NCBI GenBank assembly: GCA_900315765.1
Contig: ONAK01000037.1
Span: 1 to 43,780, forward strand
From: an uncultured Prevotella sp.
Lineage (GTDB): Bacteria > Bacteroidota > Bacteroidia > Bacteroidales > Bacteroidaceae
DNA length: 43,780 bases
Direction of reading: 5' to 3'
The first letter of the stretch is position 1. Each line of letters opens with the position of its first letter. The notes below the pieces were generated by a model that was not told the DNA's origin, made no database searches, and saw only the letters and a list, made by a program, of their open reading frames with translations. The translations under genes were made by a program, and so were the position numbers. Of the stretch, positions 16,890-24,604 are shown in pieces.

Positions 16890-19013
16890 ATGAAAATGAA
16901 AAAGCAACATATCATTTTAGCACTCGGAGCCATGTTTATGGCTTCGTGTGCAGATGAGTTCGATCGCAACTTCGAGGTGGGGCGTCCTGAATTGTCTGCA
17001 GAATATGCTTATCTGTCAGATTATAAGGCCCTGAAGGAGTATGTAGCCGATCCAAACTTTAAGTTGGGCATAGGTACCGATGCTGCTGACTATGCAAAGC
17101 AGGGTCCTACTTATGTGATTACTAACGTTAACTTCAACGAGACCGTTGCTGGTAATGCCATGAAGATGGCTTCGTGTGTAGGTGACGATGGAAACATGAA
17201 CTTTGGTACCGTGGAAGCTTATGTTACCGAGGCAGCCAAAGCTGGTATGAATGTATATGGCCACACTTTGGCATGGCATGCTCAGCAGCCGGTAAAATGG
17301 TTGAATTCTCTGTTGGCTGATAAGCCTATTCCTGTTACACCTGGTGGTGAGAATCCTTGCATTGTATTCAACAATGGTGATGCAGGCGCTAACCAGTGGG
17401 ATAAACAGGGTATATATTCTTTGCCAACTCCAATGGTGAAGGGTAAAACCTATATCGTAAAGGCTAGTGTTAAAACAGAAGATGATTATCCTGATGGTAC
17501 TTTTGGACTTTGGCCAATTTGGGATGCTAGTCCCAATAAGAACCAGTGGGGTGGATCAGATGATGTACAGTATCTTCCTTCGTATGCTACTTCAAAGAAT
17601 TTCACCGATCTTCAGTGGGAATTCGAAGCTAACTTCGACCATGATAAGCTGCAGTTCGTATTCGGTAAGGTTGCTGGTAAGGTATGTATTGACAATGTCT
17701 CTTGTAAGGAAAAAGGTTCTGATGAAGAGATGATTGTTAATGGTACTTTCGATGCTAATTCTACCGATGGATGGGCAGCAAACTGGGGAGGTCCTTCATT
17801 TGCCATAGAAGGACAGGCAACTGCTGGTGGCGGTACCATTAAGTATATGGAAAGTGTTATGGTAAATGGTGACCTTGAAGGTAACGGAACCAGCAACTTC
17901 TTTACAAAGGAGGCCAATGGTCCTACTGTTAATTCTTCTATCACTGCTGGTGTAGGAAAGGATGGCTCTAAGGGTATTAAGATAACATCTCCAACAGGTG
18001 CAGCAGAGGAATGGGATACTCAGTTCTGGATTGCATTCCCAGAGGCTCTTCAGGAAGGAACTAAATTCCATGTTGAGTTTGATTATAAAGCCAATACAAC
18101 TGTTTCATGTGGCACTCAGGCTCATGGTGATCCAGGAGCATACCATCATTGGGAGTGTGTAGGAAATGTGGACTTTACAACAGAGTGGCAGCATTTCTCT
18201 AAGGATGTAGTTGCAAAAGGCGACATGGTAAAGGATGGCGGAATGAAGACTATCGCCTTTAACCTTTCAAAGAAAGATCAGGCTTCTGCTAACGAGTATT
18301 ACTTTGATAACTTCGTACTTGAGGTAGAGAAAGAAAAGTCTGCTTCTGGCCCAGTGAAGTACAAGGAAAATCTCATATCTAATAGTGATATGGAGGGCAC
18401 CGATGCTAGCAACTTTATTAGTAAGGAAGCACCACGTACAGATACCTATAATTCTACTATTGTTGATGGTATTGGTAAGGATGGATCTCGTGGAATTCAG
18501 GTGGTTTCTCCAACAGGTGCTGGAGAGGAGTGGGATACTCAGTTCTGGATTTTACTCCCAGAGGCTCTTCAGGATGGTACAGCTTTCCATGTAGAATTCG
18601 ACTATAAGGCATCTACAGAAGTTAGTTGTGGTACACAGGCTCATGGTGATCCAGGTGCATACCATCACTGGGATTGTATTGGTGGAGTGAACTTTAAAAC
18701 CGAATGGCAGCACTTCTCTAAAGATGCTGTTGCTTCAGGAGATATGGTTAAAGATGGTGGTATGAAGTCAATTGCTTTCAATCTTGCAAAGAAGGATCAG
18801 GCTTCAGCAAATACATATTACTTCGATAACATTATTGTTGAGGTCGAGAAGGAGAGCACAGGTGGTGGTATTCCTTTGACTCCTCAGGAAAAGAAGGATA
18901 CTTTGCTTTATGCTATGGACAAGTGGATTCATGGTATGATGGATGCTTGCCGTGATGAGGAGGGTAACGCCTATTGGCGGAAATGGTCAGTTGCAGCATG
19001 GCACTCCCGATAA
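16890..19013 (+). CDS. xyn10C: GH10 endo-beta-1,4-xylanase with inserted CBM modules, N-terminal part (frame lost at the acid/base motif)
   Basis: This surface lipoprotein xylanase has a signal ending AMFMASCADEF. The GH10 barrel begins near residue 35 and reaches HTLAWHAQQPVKW (H125-W134). It is then interrupted by a large insert (about residues 145-655) of CBM4/9-like modules: one divergent region, then two closely similar copies. The barrel resumes with MDKWIHGMMDACRDEEGN. Normally the strand carrying the WDVVNEA acid/base motif follows. Here the text jumps to AYWRKWSVAAWHSR and a stop, while the next frame continues with GGNGQLQHGTPDNTTDFFWQ. About 20-27 codons including the catalytic acid glutamate are missing. 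The architecture matches PbXyn10C and BACINT_04215-type xylanases. As written the enzyme would be inactive. Confidence 0.88.
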   Translation: MKMKKQHIILALGAMFMASCADEFDRNFEVGRPELSAEYAYLSDYKALKEYVADPNFKLGIGTDAADYAKQGPTYVITNVNFNETVAGNAMKMASCVGDDGNMNFGTVEAYVTEAAKAGMNVYGHTLAWHAQQPVKWLNSLLADKPIPVTPGGENPCIVFNNGDAGANQWDKQGIYSLPTPMVKGKTYIVKASVKTEDDYPDGTFGLWPIWDASPNKNQWGGSDDVQYLPSYATSKNFTDLQWEFEANFDHDKLQFVFGKVAGKVCIDNVSCKEKGSDEEMIVNGTFDANSTDGWAANWGGPSFAIEGQATAGGGTIKYMESVMVNGDLEGNGTSNFFTKEANGPTVNSSITAGVGKDGSKGIKITSPTGAAEEWDTQFWIAFPEALQEGTKFHVEFDYKANTTVSCGTQAHGDPGAYHHWECVGNVDFTTEWQHFSKDVVAKGDMVKDGGMKTIAFNLSKKDQASANEYYFDNFVLEVEKEKSASGPVKYKENLISNSDMEGTDASNFISKEAPRTDTYNSTIVDGIGKDGSRGIQVVSPTGAGEEWDTQFWILLPEALQDGTAFHVEFDYKASTEVSCGTQAHGDPGAYHHWDCIGGVNFKTEWQHFSKDAVASGDMVKDGGMKSIAFNLAKKDQASANTYYFDNIIVEVEKESTGGGIPLTPQEKKDTLLYAMDKWIHGMMDACRDEEGNAYWRKWSVAAWHSR
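17845..18860 (+). repeat. Tandem duplication coding for two near-identical CBM modules
   Basis: Two adjacent units of about 500 bases code for closely similar modules. Shared stretches include EEWDTQFWI, SCGTQAHGDPGAYHHW, EWQHFSKD, GDMVKDGGMK and KKDQASAN-YYFDN. They lie inside the GH10 domain. The similarity is also visible at DNA level, for example around 18108-18145 and 18630-18667, which suggests a fairly recent duplication. Confidence 0.8.
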
Positions 19014-19632
19014 CACTACCGATTTCTTCTGGCAGGATTATCTGGGCGACCTCGACTATGTTCGTTCTGCCGTTAAGTTCGCTCGCCAGTATGGTGGTGA
19101 CGATCTCAAACTCTTCGTTAACGACTACAACCTTGAGTATGACTGGGATGCTTCTGGTAATAAGAAGCTTGAGTCGCTTATCAGTTGGATTAACAAGTGG
19201 GAGAGTGATGGCTCTACTAAGATCGATGGTATCGGTTCACAGATGCACATCTCTTGCTATGCTGATGCTACTGAGGCTCAGAAGAGAAAGGATCTCATTG
19301 TTAAGTCGTTCCAGATGATGGCAGAGACTGGTAAACTGGTTCGTATCTCTGAGCTCGATATGGGTTATGTTGATGCTAACGGCAATGCTGTTAAGACTGT
19401 TGAGATGACTGAGGAGCAGCATCACCAGATGGCTGACTTCTATAAGTGGATTATCCAGCAGTATAAGACCATTATTCCTCCTGCTCAGCAGTGGGGTATC
19501 ACTCTGTGGTGCGCTACCGACGCTCCCGCTGATAGCGGCTGGCGTGCAGGCGAACCTGTTGGTATCTGGGATCAGAATTACTACCGCAAACATGTATACG
19601 CCGGTATTGCCGACGGTCTGAGCGGTGAATGA
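18943..19632 (+). CDS. xyn10C: GH10 endo-xylanase, C-terminal fragment
   Basis: This is the second frame of the gene begun at 16890. From about 18977 it reads GGNGQLQHGTPDNTTDFFWQ, then LKLFVNDYNLEYDW, GIGSQMHISCY, the GH10 nucleophile motif RISELDMGYV (glutamate codon at 19351-19353), WGITLWCATDAPADSGW and a C-terminal IWDQNYYRKHVYAGIADGL. These are the last four to five strands of the GH10 barrel. The upstream ATG at 18943 is not a plausible natural start because the first ~11 residues have no family match. The nucleophile is kept; the acid/base motif is lost at the junction. Confidence 0.85.
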   Translation: MLAVMRRVTPIGGNGQLQHGTPDNTTDFFWQDYLGDLDYVRSAVKFARQYGGDDLKLFVNDYNLEYDWDASGNKKLESLISWINKWESDGSTKIDGIGSQMHISCYADATEAQKRKDLIVKSFQMMAETGKLVRISELDMGYVDANGNAVKTVEMTEEQHHQMADFYKWIIQQYKTIIPPAQQWGITLWCATDAPADSGWRAGEPVGIWDQNYYRKHVYAGIADGLSGE

Positions 19633-19637
19633 TATTA

Positions 19638-19658
19638 TCCGCCCCTATCGTGGGCGGG
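19638..19658 (+). terminator. First hairpin after xyn10C
   Basis: CCGCCC (19639-19644) and GGGCGG (19652-19657) form a GC-rich stem just after the xyn10C stop. Only a short T stretch (about 19661-19664) follows. It works alone or together with the stronger hairpin at 19688. Confidence 0.5.
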
Positions 19659-19687
19659 TAATTTTAGAACTTTACATTGTTTTGGGG

Positions 19688-19717
19688 GTCCGGGCTTGTG
19701 AAAGTCCGGACTTTTTG
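19688..19717 (+). terminator. Intrinsic terminator of the xus operon
   Basis: A 10-bp stem, GTCCGGGCTT (19688-19697) with AAGTCCGGAC (19702-19711) and one G-U pair, is followed at once by TTTTT. It separates the xus operon from the GH43 operon. Confidence 0.8.
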
Positions 19718-19721
19718 TTTG

Positions 19722-19787
19722 TGTTACGTTTAGTAAAGTAAATGATACATATACGAAATCTTGTGTCGTATTTTTGATGTACCTTTG
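19722..19787 (+). promoter_or_regulatory. Control region and promoter of the GH43-esterase operon
   Basis: TACCTTTG (19780-19787) fits the Bacteroidetes -7 box, but I see no good -33 box. Upstream lie TGTTACG (19722-19728), the half site also found before xusA, and a small dyad ATACGA-N9-TCGTAT (19751-19771). Both are candidate operator sites. Confidence 0.5.
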
Positions 19788-19815
19788 CAGTCGTAAACTA
19801 ATAAACGAAAATAGA

Positions 19816-20427
19816 ATGATTAAGAAGACAACCGCTATAGCCGCAATGATGCTGCTTGCTATGGGTGCGAAGGCACAGAACCCCTTCGTACAGACTTGGT
19901 GTACAAGCGACCCTGCACCAATGGTACATAATGGAACTATGTATGTTTATACCGGTCATGATGAGGATGGTGCCGATTTCTTCTGGATGCAGGAGTGGCG
20001 TGTGTATTCAACTCAGGATATGGTAAACTGGCAGGATCATGGATCGCCACTCGCTCTTGAGAGCTTCTCGTGGGCAGATGATCGTGCGTGGGCATCACAA
20101 ACCATCGAGCGCGACGGTAAATTCTATTGGTATATCTGTGCCCATTCAAAACTTTCTGGTGGTATGGCCATCGGCGTAGCCGTGGCTGACTCGCCAACAG
20201 GACCTTTTAAAGATGCTTTAGGCAAACCTCTGTTTGAGAATGGATCATGGGACCATATCGACCCAACGGTTATGATTGATGACGACGGACAGGCTTGGCT
20301 GATGTGGGGAAATCCACAAGTTTACTATCTGAAGCTAAATCGCGATATGATTTCGTATGAGGGCGAACTTGGTAAACTGCCTATGACAGAAGAGGCTTTC
20401 GGAAGGTCCTTGGCTTACCAAGCGTAA
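19816..20427 (+). CDS. Tandem GH43-CBM6 glycosidase, N-terminal part of first GH43 domain (frameshifted)
   Basis: I chose the ATG at 19816 because it gives a clean signal peptide (MIKKTTAIAAMMLLAMGAKAQ); an in-frame ATG 42 bases upstream adds an unlikely leader. The first five-bladed propeller shows the GH43 base aspartate (CTSDPAPMV, D32) and the pKa-modulating aspartate (DHIDPTVMIDDDGQ, D149). The frame then breaks at EEAFGRSLAYQA-stop. The next frame continues GPWLTKRNGTYQLLYAAGG. In intact GH43 this position is the EGP motif with the general acid glutamate; the second domain of the same gene has YQEGPWFYKRNG. Loss of two bases near 20402-20405 fits. Likely activities are beta-xylosidase or alpha-L-arabinofuranosidase on xylan. 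Confidence 0.85.
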   Translation: MIKKTTAIAAMMLLAMGAKAQNPFVQTWCTSDPAPMVHNGTMYVYTGHDEDGADFFWMQEWRVYSTQDMVNWQDHGSPLALESFSWADDRAWASQTIERDGKFYWYICAHSKLSGGMAIGVAVADSPTGPFKDALGKPLFENGSWDHIDPTVMIDDDGQAWLMWGNPQVYYLKLNRDMISYEGELGKLPMTEEAFGRSLAYQA

Positions 20428-22423
20428 TGGTACTTATCAGTTGTTGTATGCTGCTGGAGGTGTGCCTGAACATATTTCGTACAGTACTGCTCCATCGCCA
20501 CTTGGTCCTTGGAAGTATGCTGGCGAGATTATGCCTCTGTGTGATACTAACTCGTTTACAAACCACTGTGGAGTAGCAGACTATAAAGGACATAGTTACT
20601 TCTTCTACCATACTGGTAAGTTGCCACAGGGTGGTGGCTTTGATCGCAGTGTTGCAGTAGAGGAGTTTAAGTATAATGCCGATGGTAGCTTTCCAACCAT
20701 TATGCCTACTGATGCAGGTGTAAAACCTGTGGCTGAGTTTAATCCTTATCGCAAGGTTGAGGCCGAGACCATGGCTTTCTCGAAAGGTGTTAAGACAGAG
20801 CAGAATGATGAGGTAGGTGTTTATGTTAGTGACATCCATAATGGCGATTATATAAAACTGCAGAATGTGTGCTTCTGCAACAAATTGCCTCGTACATTTA
20901 CTGCCCGTGTGGCAAGTGGATTGCGTGGTGGTAATATTGAGGTGCGTGTTGACTGGGAGAAATGGCAGACACTTACAGCCGATTTTACAGAACGTGTTAA
21001 GGGGCGTCATGACTTATATCTGGTATTTACTGGTAGAAAAGGACCGAAGTTGTTTAATTTCGATTGGTGGGAGATACGTGGCTTAGAGCAGGTAAATATG
21101 CCTTTGTTCCAAACTAAGTATACTGCCGATCCATCACCGCTGGTAGTAGGCGACACACTGTTCCTTTATACATCGCATGATGCATCGCCTGAGGATATTC
21201 CTGATGAGAACGAGAAGAGTTCGGCAGGATTCTTTATGTACGACTGGCTGTTGTGGAGTACTACCGATATGGTGAATTGGACCGAGCATGGTGCAGTGGC
21301 TTCGCTTAAGGATTTCCCATGGCGCAGTCGTGAGAATGGCGCTTGGGCTATTCAGACTGTAGAGCGTAATGGTAAATACTATCTCTATGCTCCATTGCAT
21401 GGACATGGTATCGGTGTACTTGAGGCCAATTCACCTTACGGTCCATTTAAAGATCCCCTTGGTAAGCCGCTGGTTTGGGATCAGAGCAATTGGTTTGATA
21501 TCGACCCATCGGTGTATACCGATGATGACGGGCAGGCATATATGTATTGGGGAAATCCCCATACCTTCTGGGCAAAATTGGGTGAGGACATGACTTCGCT
21601 GACCAGTGGAGTAACCAAGTTGCCACATATTCCGAACTATCAGGAAGGTCCTTGGTTCTACAAGCGAAATGGCCATTATTATTTAGGCTTTGCCTCGACC
21701 TGTTGTCCAGAGGCACTCGGATATGCCATGAGTGACAGTCCGACCGGACCTTGGGAATGGAAAGGCTATATTATGAAACCAACCCAGCGTGACCGTGGAA
21801 ATCATCCTGGTATTGTTGACTATAAAGGACACTCGTATGTGTTCGGTCAGAACTACGATCTGATGCATTTGGAAACCTTCGTTCATCATGAGCGTCGTAG
21901 TGTATCGGCTACGGAGATTACTTATAATGCAGATGGTACAATTCAAGAGGTGCCATATTGGTTGGACCAGCAGCCAATGAAGCAATTGCATTGGCTTAAC
22001 CCTTACAAGAGAGTTGAAGCTGAGACGATGGCATGGGGTTATGGCTTGAAGAGTGCAAAGATGGGTATTGAGAATACTGGCGTGGTAGCAGATATGCCCA
22101 CATCTACTGGTAAGAAGAATATGTACATATTTGATATCGACAACGGCGAATATATCAAACTACGTGGTGTTGATTTTGGAACTAAGGGAGCCAAGCAGTT
22201 CAATATCACAGCTGCATCAACTGGTGGTGTTACCATTAATGTGCGATTGGACAGCAATAAAGGTCCTGTTGTTGGTACAATAACTATAGGCAAAACGGGT
22301 TCTGTAGAGAAGTATCGCACTTTCAGCGGTAAAATAAAGAACGCTACAGGCGTTCATGATTTGTATCTCTGTTTCGACAAAGCTAACGGCAACGTACACC
22401 TGGACTGGTGGCAGTTTAAATAA
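20405..22423 (+). CDS. Tandem GH43-CBM6 glycosidase, remainder (rest of GH43-1, CBM6, GH43-2, CBM6)
   Basis: This is the second frame of the gene. Family match begins at 20405 with GPWLTKRNG; the first ATG is at 20441. It contains the end of the first GH43 propeller, a CBM6-like beta-sandwich (NPYRKVEAETMAFSKGV to FNFDWWEIRG), a complete second GH43 domain (base in KYTADPSPLVV, modulator in FDIDPSVYTDDDGQ, acid in QEGPWFYKRNG) and a second CBM6-like module (NPYKRVEAETMAWGYGL to VHLDWWQFK). So the intact protein would be about 868 residues, two GH43-CBM6 units in a row. The second catalytic unit is complete but as written lacks its signal peptide. GH31 begins 8 bases after the stop. Confidence 0.87.
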   Translation, partial: GPWLTKRNGTYQLLYAAGGVPEHISYSTAPSPLGPWKYAGEIMPLCDTNSFTNHCGVADYKGHSYFFYHTGKLPQGGGFDRSVAVEEFKYNADGSFPTIMPTDAGVKPVAEFNPYRKVEAETMAFSKGVKTEQNDEVGVYVSDIHNGDYIKLQNVCFCNKLPRTFTARVASGLRGGNIEVRVDWEKWQTLTADFTERVKGRHDLYLVFTGRKGPKLFNFDWWEIRGLEQVNMPLFQTKYTADPSPLVVGDTLFLYTSHDASPEDIPDENEKSSAGFFMYDWLLWSTTDMVNWTEHGAVASLKDFPWRSRENGAWAIQTVERNGKYYLYAPLHGHGIGVLEANSPYGPFKDPLGKPLVWDQSNWFDIDPSVYTDDDGQAYMYWGNPHTFWAKLGEDMTSLTSGVTKLPHIPNYQEGPWFYKRNGHYYLGFASTCCPEALGYAMSDSPTGPWEWKGYIMKPTQRDRGNHPGIVDYKGHSYVFGQNYDLMHLETFVHHERRSVSATEITYNADGTIQEVPYWLDQQPMKQLHWLNPYKRVEAETMAWGYGLKSAKMGIENTGVVADMPTSTGKKNMYIFDIDNGEYIKLRGVDFGTKGAKQFNITAASTGGVTINVRLDSNKGPVVGTITIGKTGSVEKYRTFSGKIKNATGVHDLYLCFDKANGNVHLDWWQFK

Positions 22424-22431
22424 AGAAGGTT

Positions 22432-24585
22432 ATGATGAAGATATTTCTTTCGATGGTACTGCTTGGAGTAGCGGCATTATCTGCCGTTGCTCAGCAGAAA
22501 TTGACGGTTACTTATGTTGCTAAGAATGCCGTTCGTGTGAGATATGCAGAACCTAAAACAAAGAATGCATTACCGGATTGGTTATATGTTAAGCATGATG
22601 AGTTGAAAAAGGCTGATGTCACAGCTGCAATCAAAGGCAATACATTGACAATTCGTAATAAAAAAGGTGTTATTGTATTCCAAGCCACTAATCATGAATT
22701 AACAGAAGGAGAGGCTACGCTTACTTTTAATTCTCCCAAGGACGAATGCCTGTATGGACTTGGACAGTTCCAAGATGGTTATAGTAATGTTAGAGGTCTT
22801 TCTCGACGACTTACTCAGGTAAATACACAGATAAGCATACCAATGCTGCTGTCGAGTAAGGGGTATGGTGTACTGTGGAACAATTACGGACTTACAGAAT
22901 TCAATCCTTGTGATAAGAGCGTTTCTTTGTCGAAACGAGCAGGGACTGGTAATCGGGAAATTGTAGATGTTACTTCTACAGAAGGTGGCAAACGTGAAGT
23001 TCGTGAACGTCATATCTTCGAAGCAACAATAGAAATTGATGAAGATGGTGATTATGCACTACTTCTTGACGTAGGCCAGAAAATGGCTCGCAGACATAAC
23101 CTTTCTATCGATGGTCAGCCTGTTATTGAGATGCAGAACCTGTGGTTACCGCCTACAGCCTCGAAAATCGTGCATCTTACTAAGGGAACTCATCATCTTT
23201 CTGCAGAGTTGACAAAGGACGATAAGCCTGTTGTATTTTATAATAAGGTAAAGGATGAAACAACATTCCGTTCGCCTGTATCCGAGGCTGTCGATTATAC
23301 TGTGTTTGTTGGTACTCCGGATGAAATAATAGCTACCTATCGCGAGCTTACCGGTGAATGCCCGCAGATGCCTGAATGGGCTTTAGGATATATCCATTGC
23401 AGGGAACGTTTTCATTCTTCGGATGAGATTCTGCAGACAGCCAACCGTTTCCGTCATGAACAGCTGCCAGTGAGTATGCTGGTTCAGGATTGGCAGTATT
23501 GGGGCAAGTACGGTTGGAACTCAATGCGTTTTGACGAGGAGTTCTATCCCGATCCAAAGGCGCTTACTGATAGTCTACATCAGATGGGTATGAAGCTGAT
23601 GCTGAGTGTGTGGTCGAAGATTGATAAGAATTCAGAAGTAGGTAAGCAGATGCAGGCTGCAGGTTATTATATCCCAGAAACCGACTGGATTGACTTCTTT
23701 AATCCAGAGGCTGCTGCAGCCTATTGGAAGAACTTCAAGGAGCGTCTGTTGCCTTTGGGCATCGATGCTTGGTGGCAGGATGCTACTGAGCCGGAGAATG
23801 ACGATCTTCAAGGTCGTAAAGTAAACAATGGTAGATGGAGTGGCGAACAAGTGCGTAATGTTTATCCATTACTGGTAAACAAAACTGTATATGAGGGTTT
23901 GAAACAGGCAGGCAAGGAACCTATGATATTAACCCGTTGTGGTTTTGCTGGTATCCAACGTTACGGCTCAGCCATGTGGAGCGGTGATGTGGGCAATGAT
24001 TGGGAAACTTTCCGCCGCCAGATAACAGCAGGCTTAGGTATGCAGGCTGCAGGCATTCCTTGGTGGACTTACGATGCAGGAGGCTTCTTCCGTCCACGAG
24101 ACCAGTATACTGATAGTGCCTATATTGAGCGCATGTTGCGCTGGATAGAAACGGCTGTATATCTGCCACTGATGCGTGTACATGGCTATATGAGTAATAC
24201 AGAACCATGGAACTATGGTAAGGAAGCACAAGATGTCATTGCACAGTGTCTGAAAGAGCGATACCGCCTGATGCCATATATTAAACGATGTGCCAAGGGC
24301 GTATCAGAAGAAGGCGGAACGCTTATGCGTCCGTTGGTGTTCGATTTTTCCAATGATGCTGAGGCTTTAAAGCAAAAATATGAGTATATGTTCGGTCCTG
24401 CACTTCTAATCAGTCCTGTTACAGAGCCGGGAGTTGATTCCTGGAAGACTTACCTTCCTAAGAACGAAGGAGGATGGACCGACTATCGTACAGGAAAACA
24501 CTACGATGGAGGGCAATACGTAACAACACGTGTTACTAAGGCCTTTATCCCAGTGTTTGTCAGAGCAGGATATACAATTAACTAA
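22432..24585 (+). CDS. GH31 alpha-xylosidase-like glycosidase with PA14-type insert
   Basis: This 717-residue secreted enzyme has a signal peptide ending LSAVAQ. A GH31 N-terminal sandwich (ECLYGLGQFQDGYSNVRG) is interrupted by a PA14-like insert (about residues 205-275, FEATIEIDEDGDYALLLDVGQK, shortened here to FEATIEIDEDGDYALLLD). The catalytic barrel shows the nucleophile in WWQDATEPE (D450) and the acid/base in SGDVGND (D519). This layout is that of CjXyl31A and BoGH31A alpha-xylosidases, but xylan loci also carry GH31 enzymes of other specificity. The protein ends at FIPVFVRAGYTIN, where relatives continue with one or two more C-terminal beta domains. The catalytic residues are present. 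Confidence 0.87.
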   Translation: MMKIFLSMVLLGVAALSAVAQQKLTVTYVAKNAVRVRYAEPKTKNALPDWLYVKHDELKKADVTAAIKGNTLTIRNKKGVIVFQATNHELTEGEATLTFNSPKDECLYGLGQFQDGYSNVRGLSRRLTQVNTQISIPMLLSSKGYGVLWNNYGLTEFNPCDKSVSLSKRAGTGNREIVDVTSTEGGKREVRERHIFEATIEIDEDGDYALLLDVGQKMARRHNLSIDGQPVIEMQNLWLPPTASKIVHLTKGTHHLSAELTKDDKPVVFYNKVKDETTFRSPVSEAVDYTVFVGTPDEIIATYRELTGECPQMPEWALGYIHCRERFHSSDEILQTANRFRHEQLPVSMLVQDWQYWGKYGWNSMRFDEEFYPDPKALTDSLHQMGMKLMLSVWSKIDKNSEVGKQMQAAGYYIPETDWIDFFNPEAAAAYWKNFKERLLPLGIDAWWQDATEPENDDLQGRKVNNGRWSGEQVRNVYPLLVNKTVYEGLKQAGKEPMILTRCGFAGIQRYGSAMWSGDVGNDWETFRRQITAGLGMQAAGIPWWTYDAGGFFRPRDQYTDSAYIERMLRWIETAVYLPLMRVHGYMSNTEPWNYGKEAQDVIAQCLKERYRLMPYIKRCAKGVSEEGGTLMRPLVFDFSNDAEALKQKYEYMFGPALLISPVTEPGVDSWKTYLPKNEGGWTDYRTGKHYDGGQYVTTRVTKAFIPVFVRAGYTIN

Positions 24586-24604
24586 CATCATAAACTTTAA
24601 GCGT

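Noticed and set aside
18943-19013. Programmed frameshift in xyn10C
   Set aside because: The two frames do not give a complete protein when joined: the WDVVNEA segment is missing in both, so sequence was lost rather than recoded.
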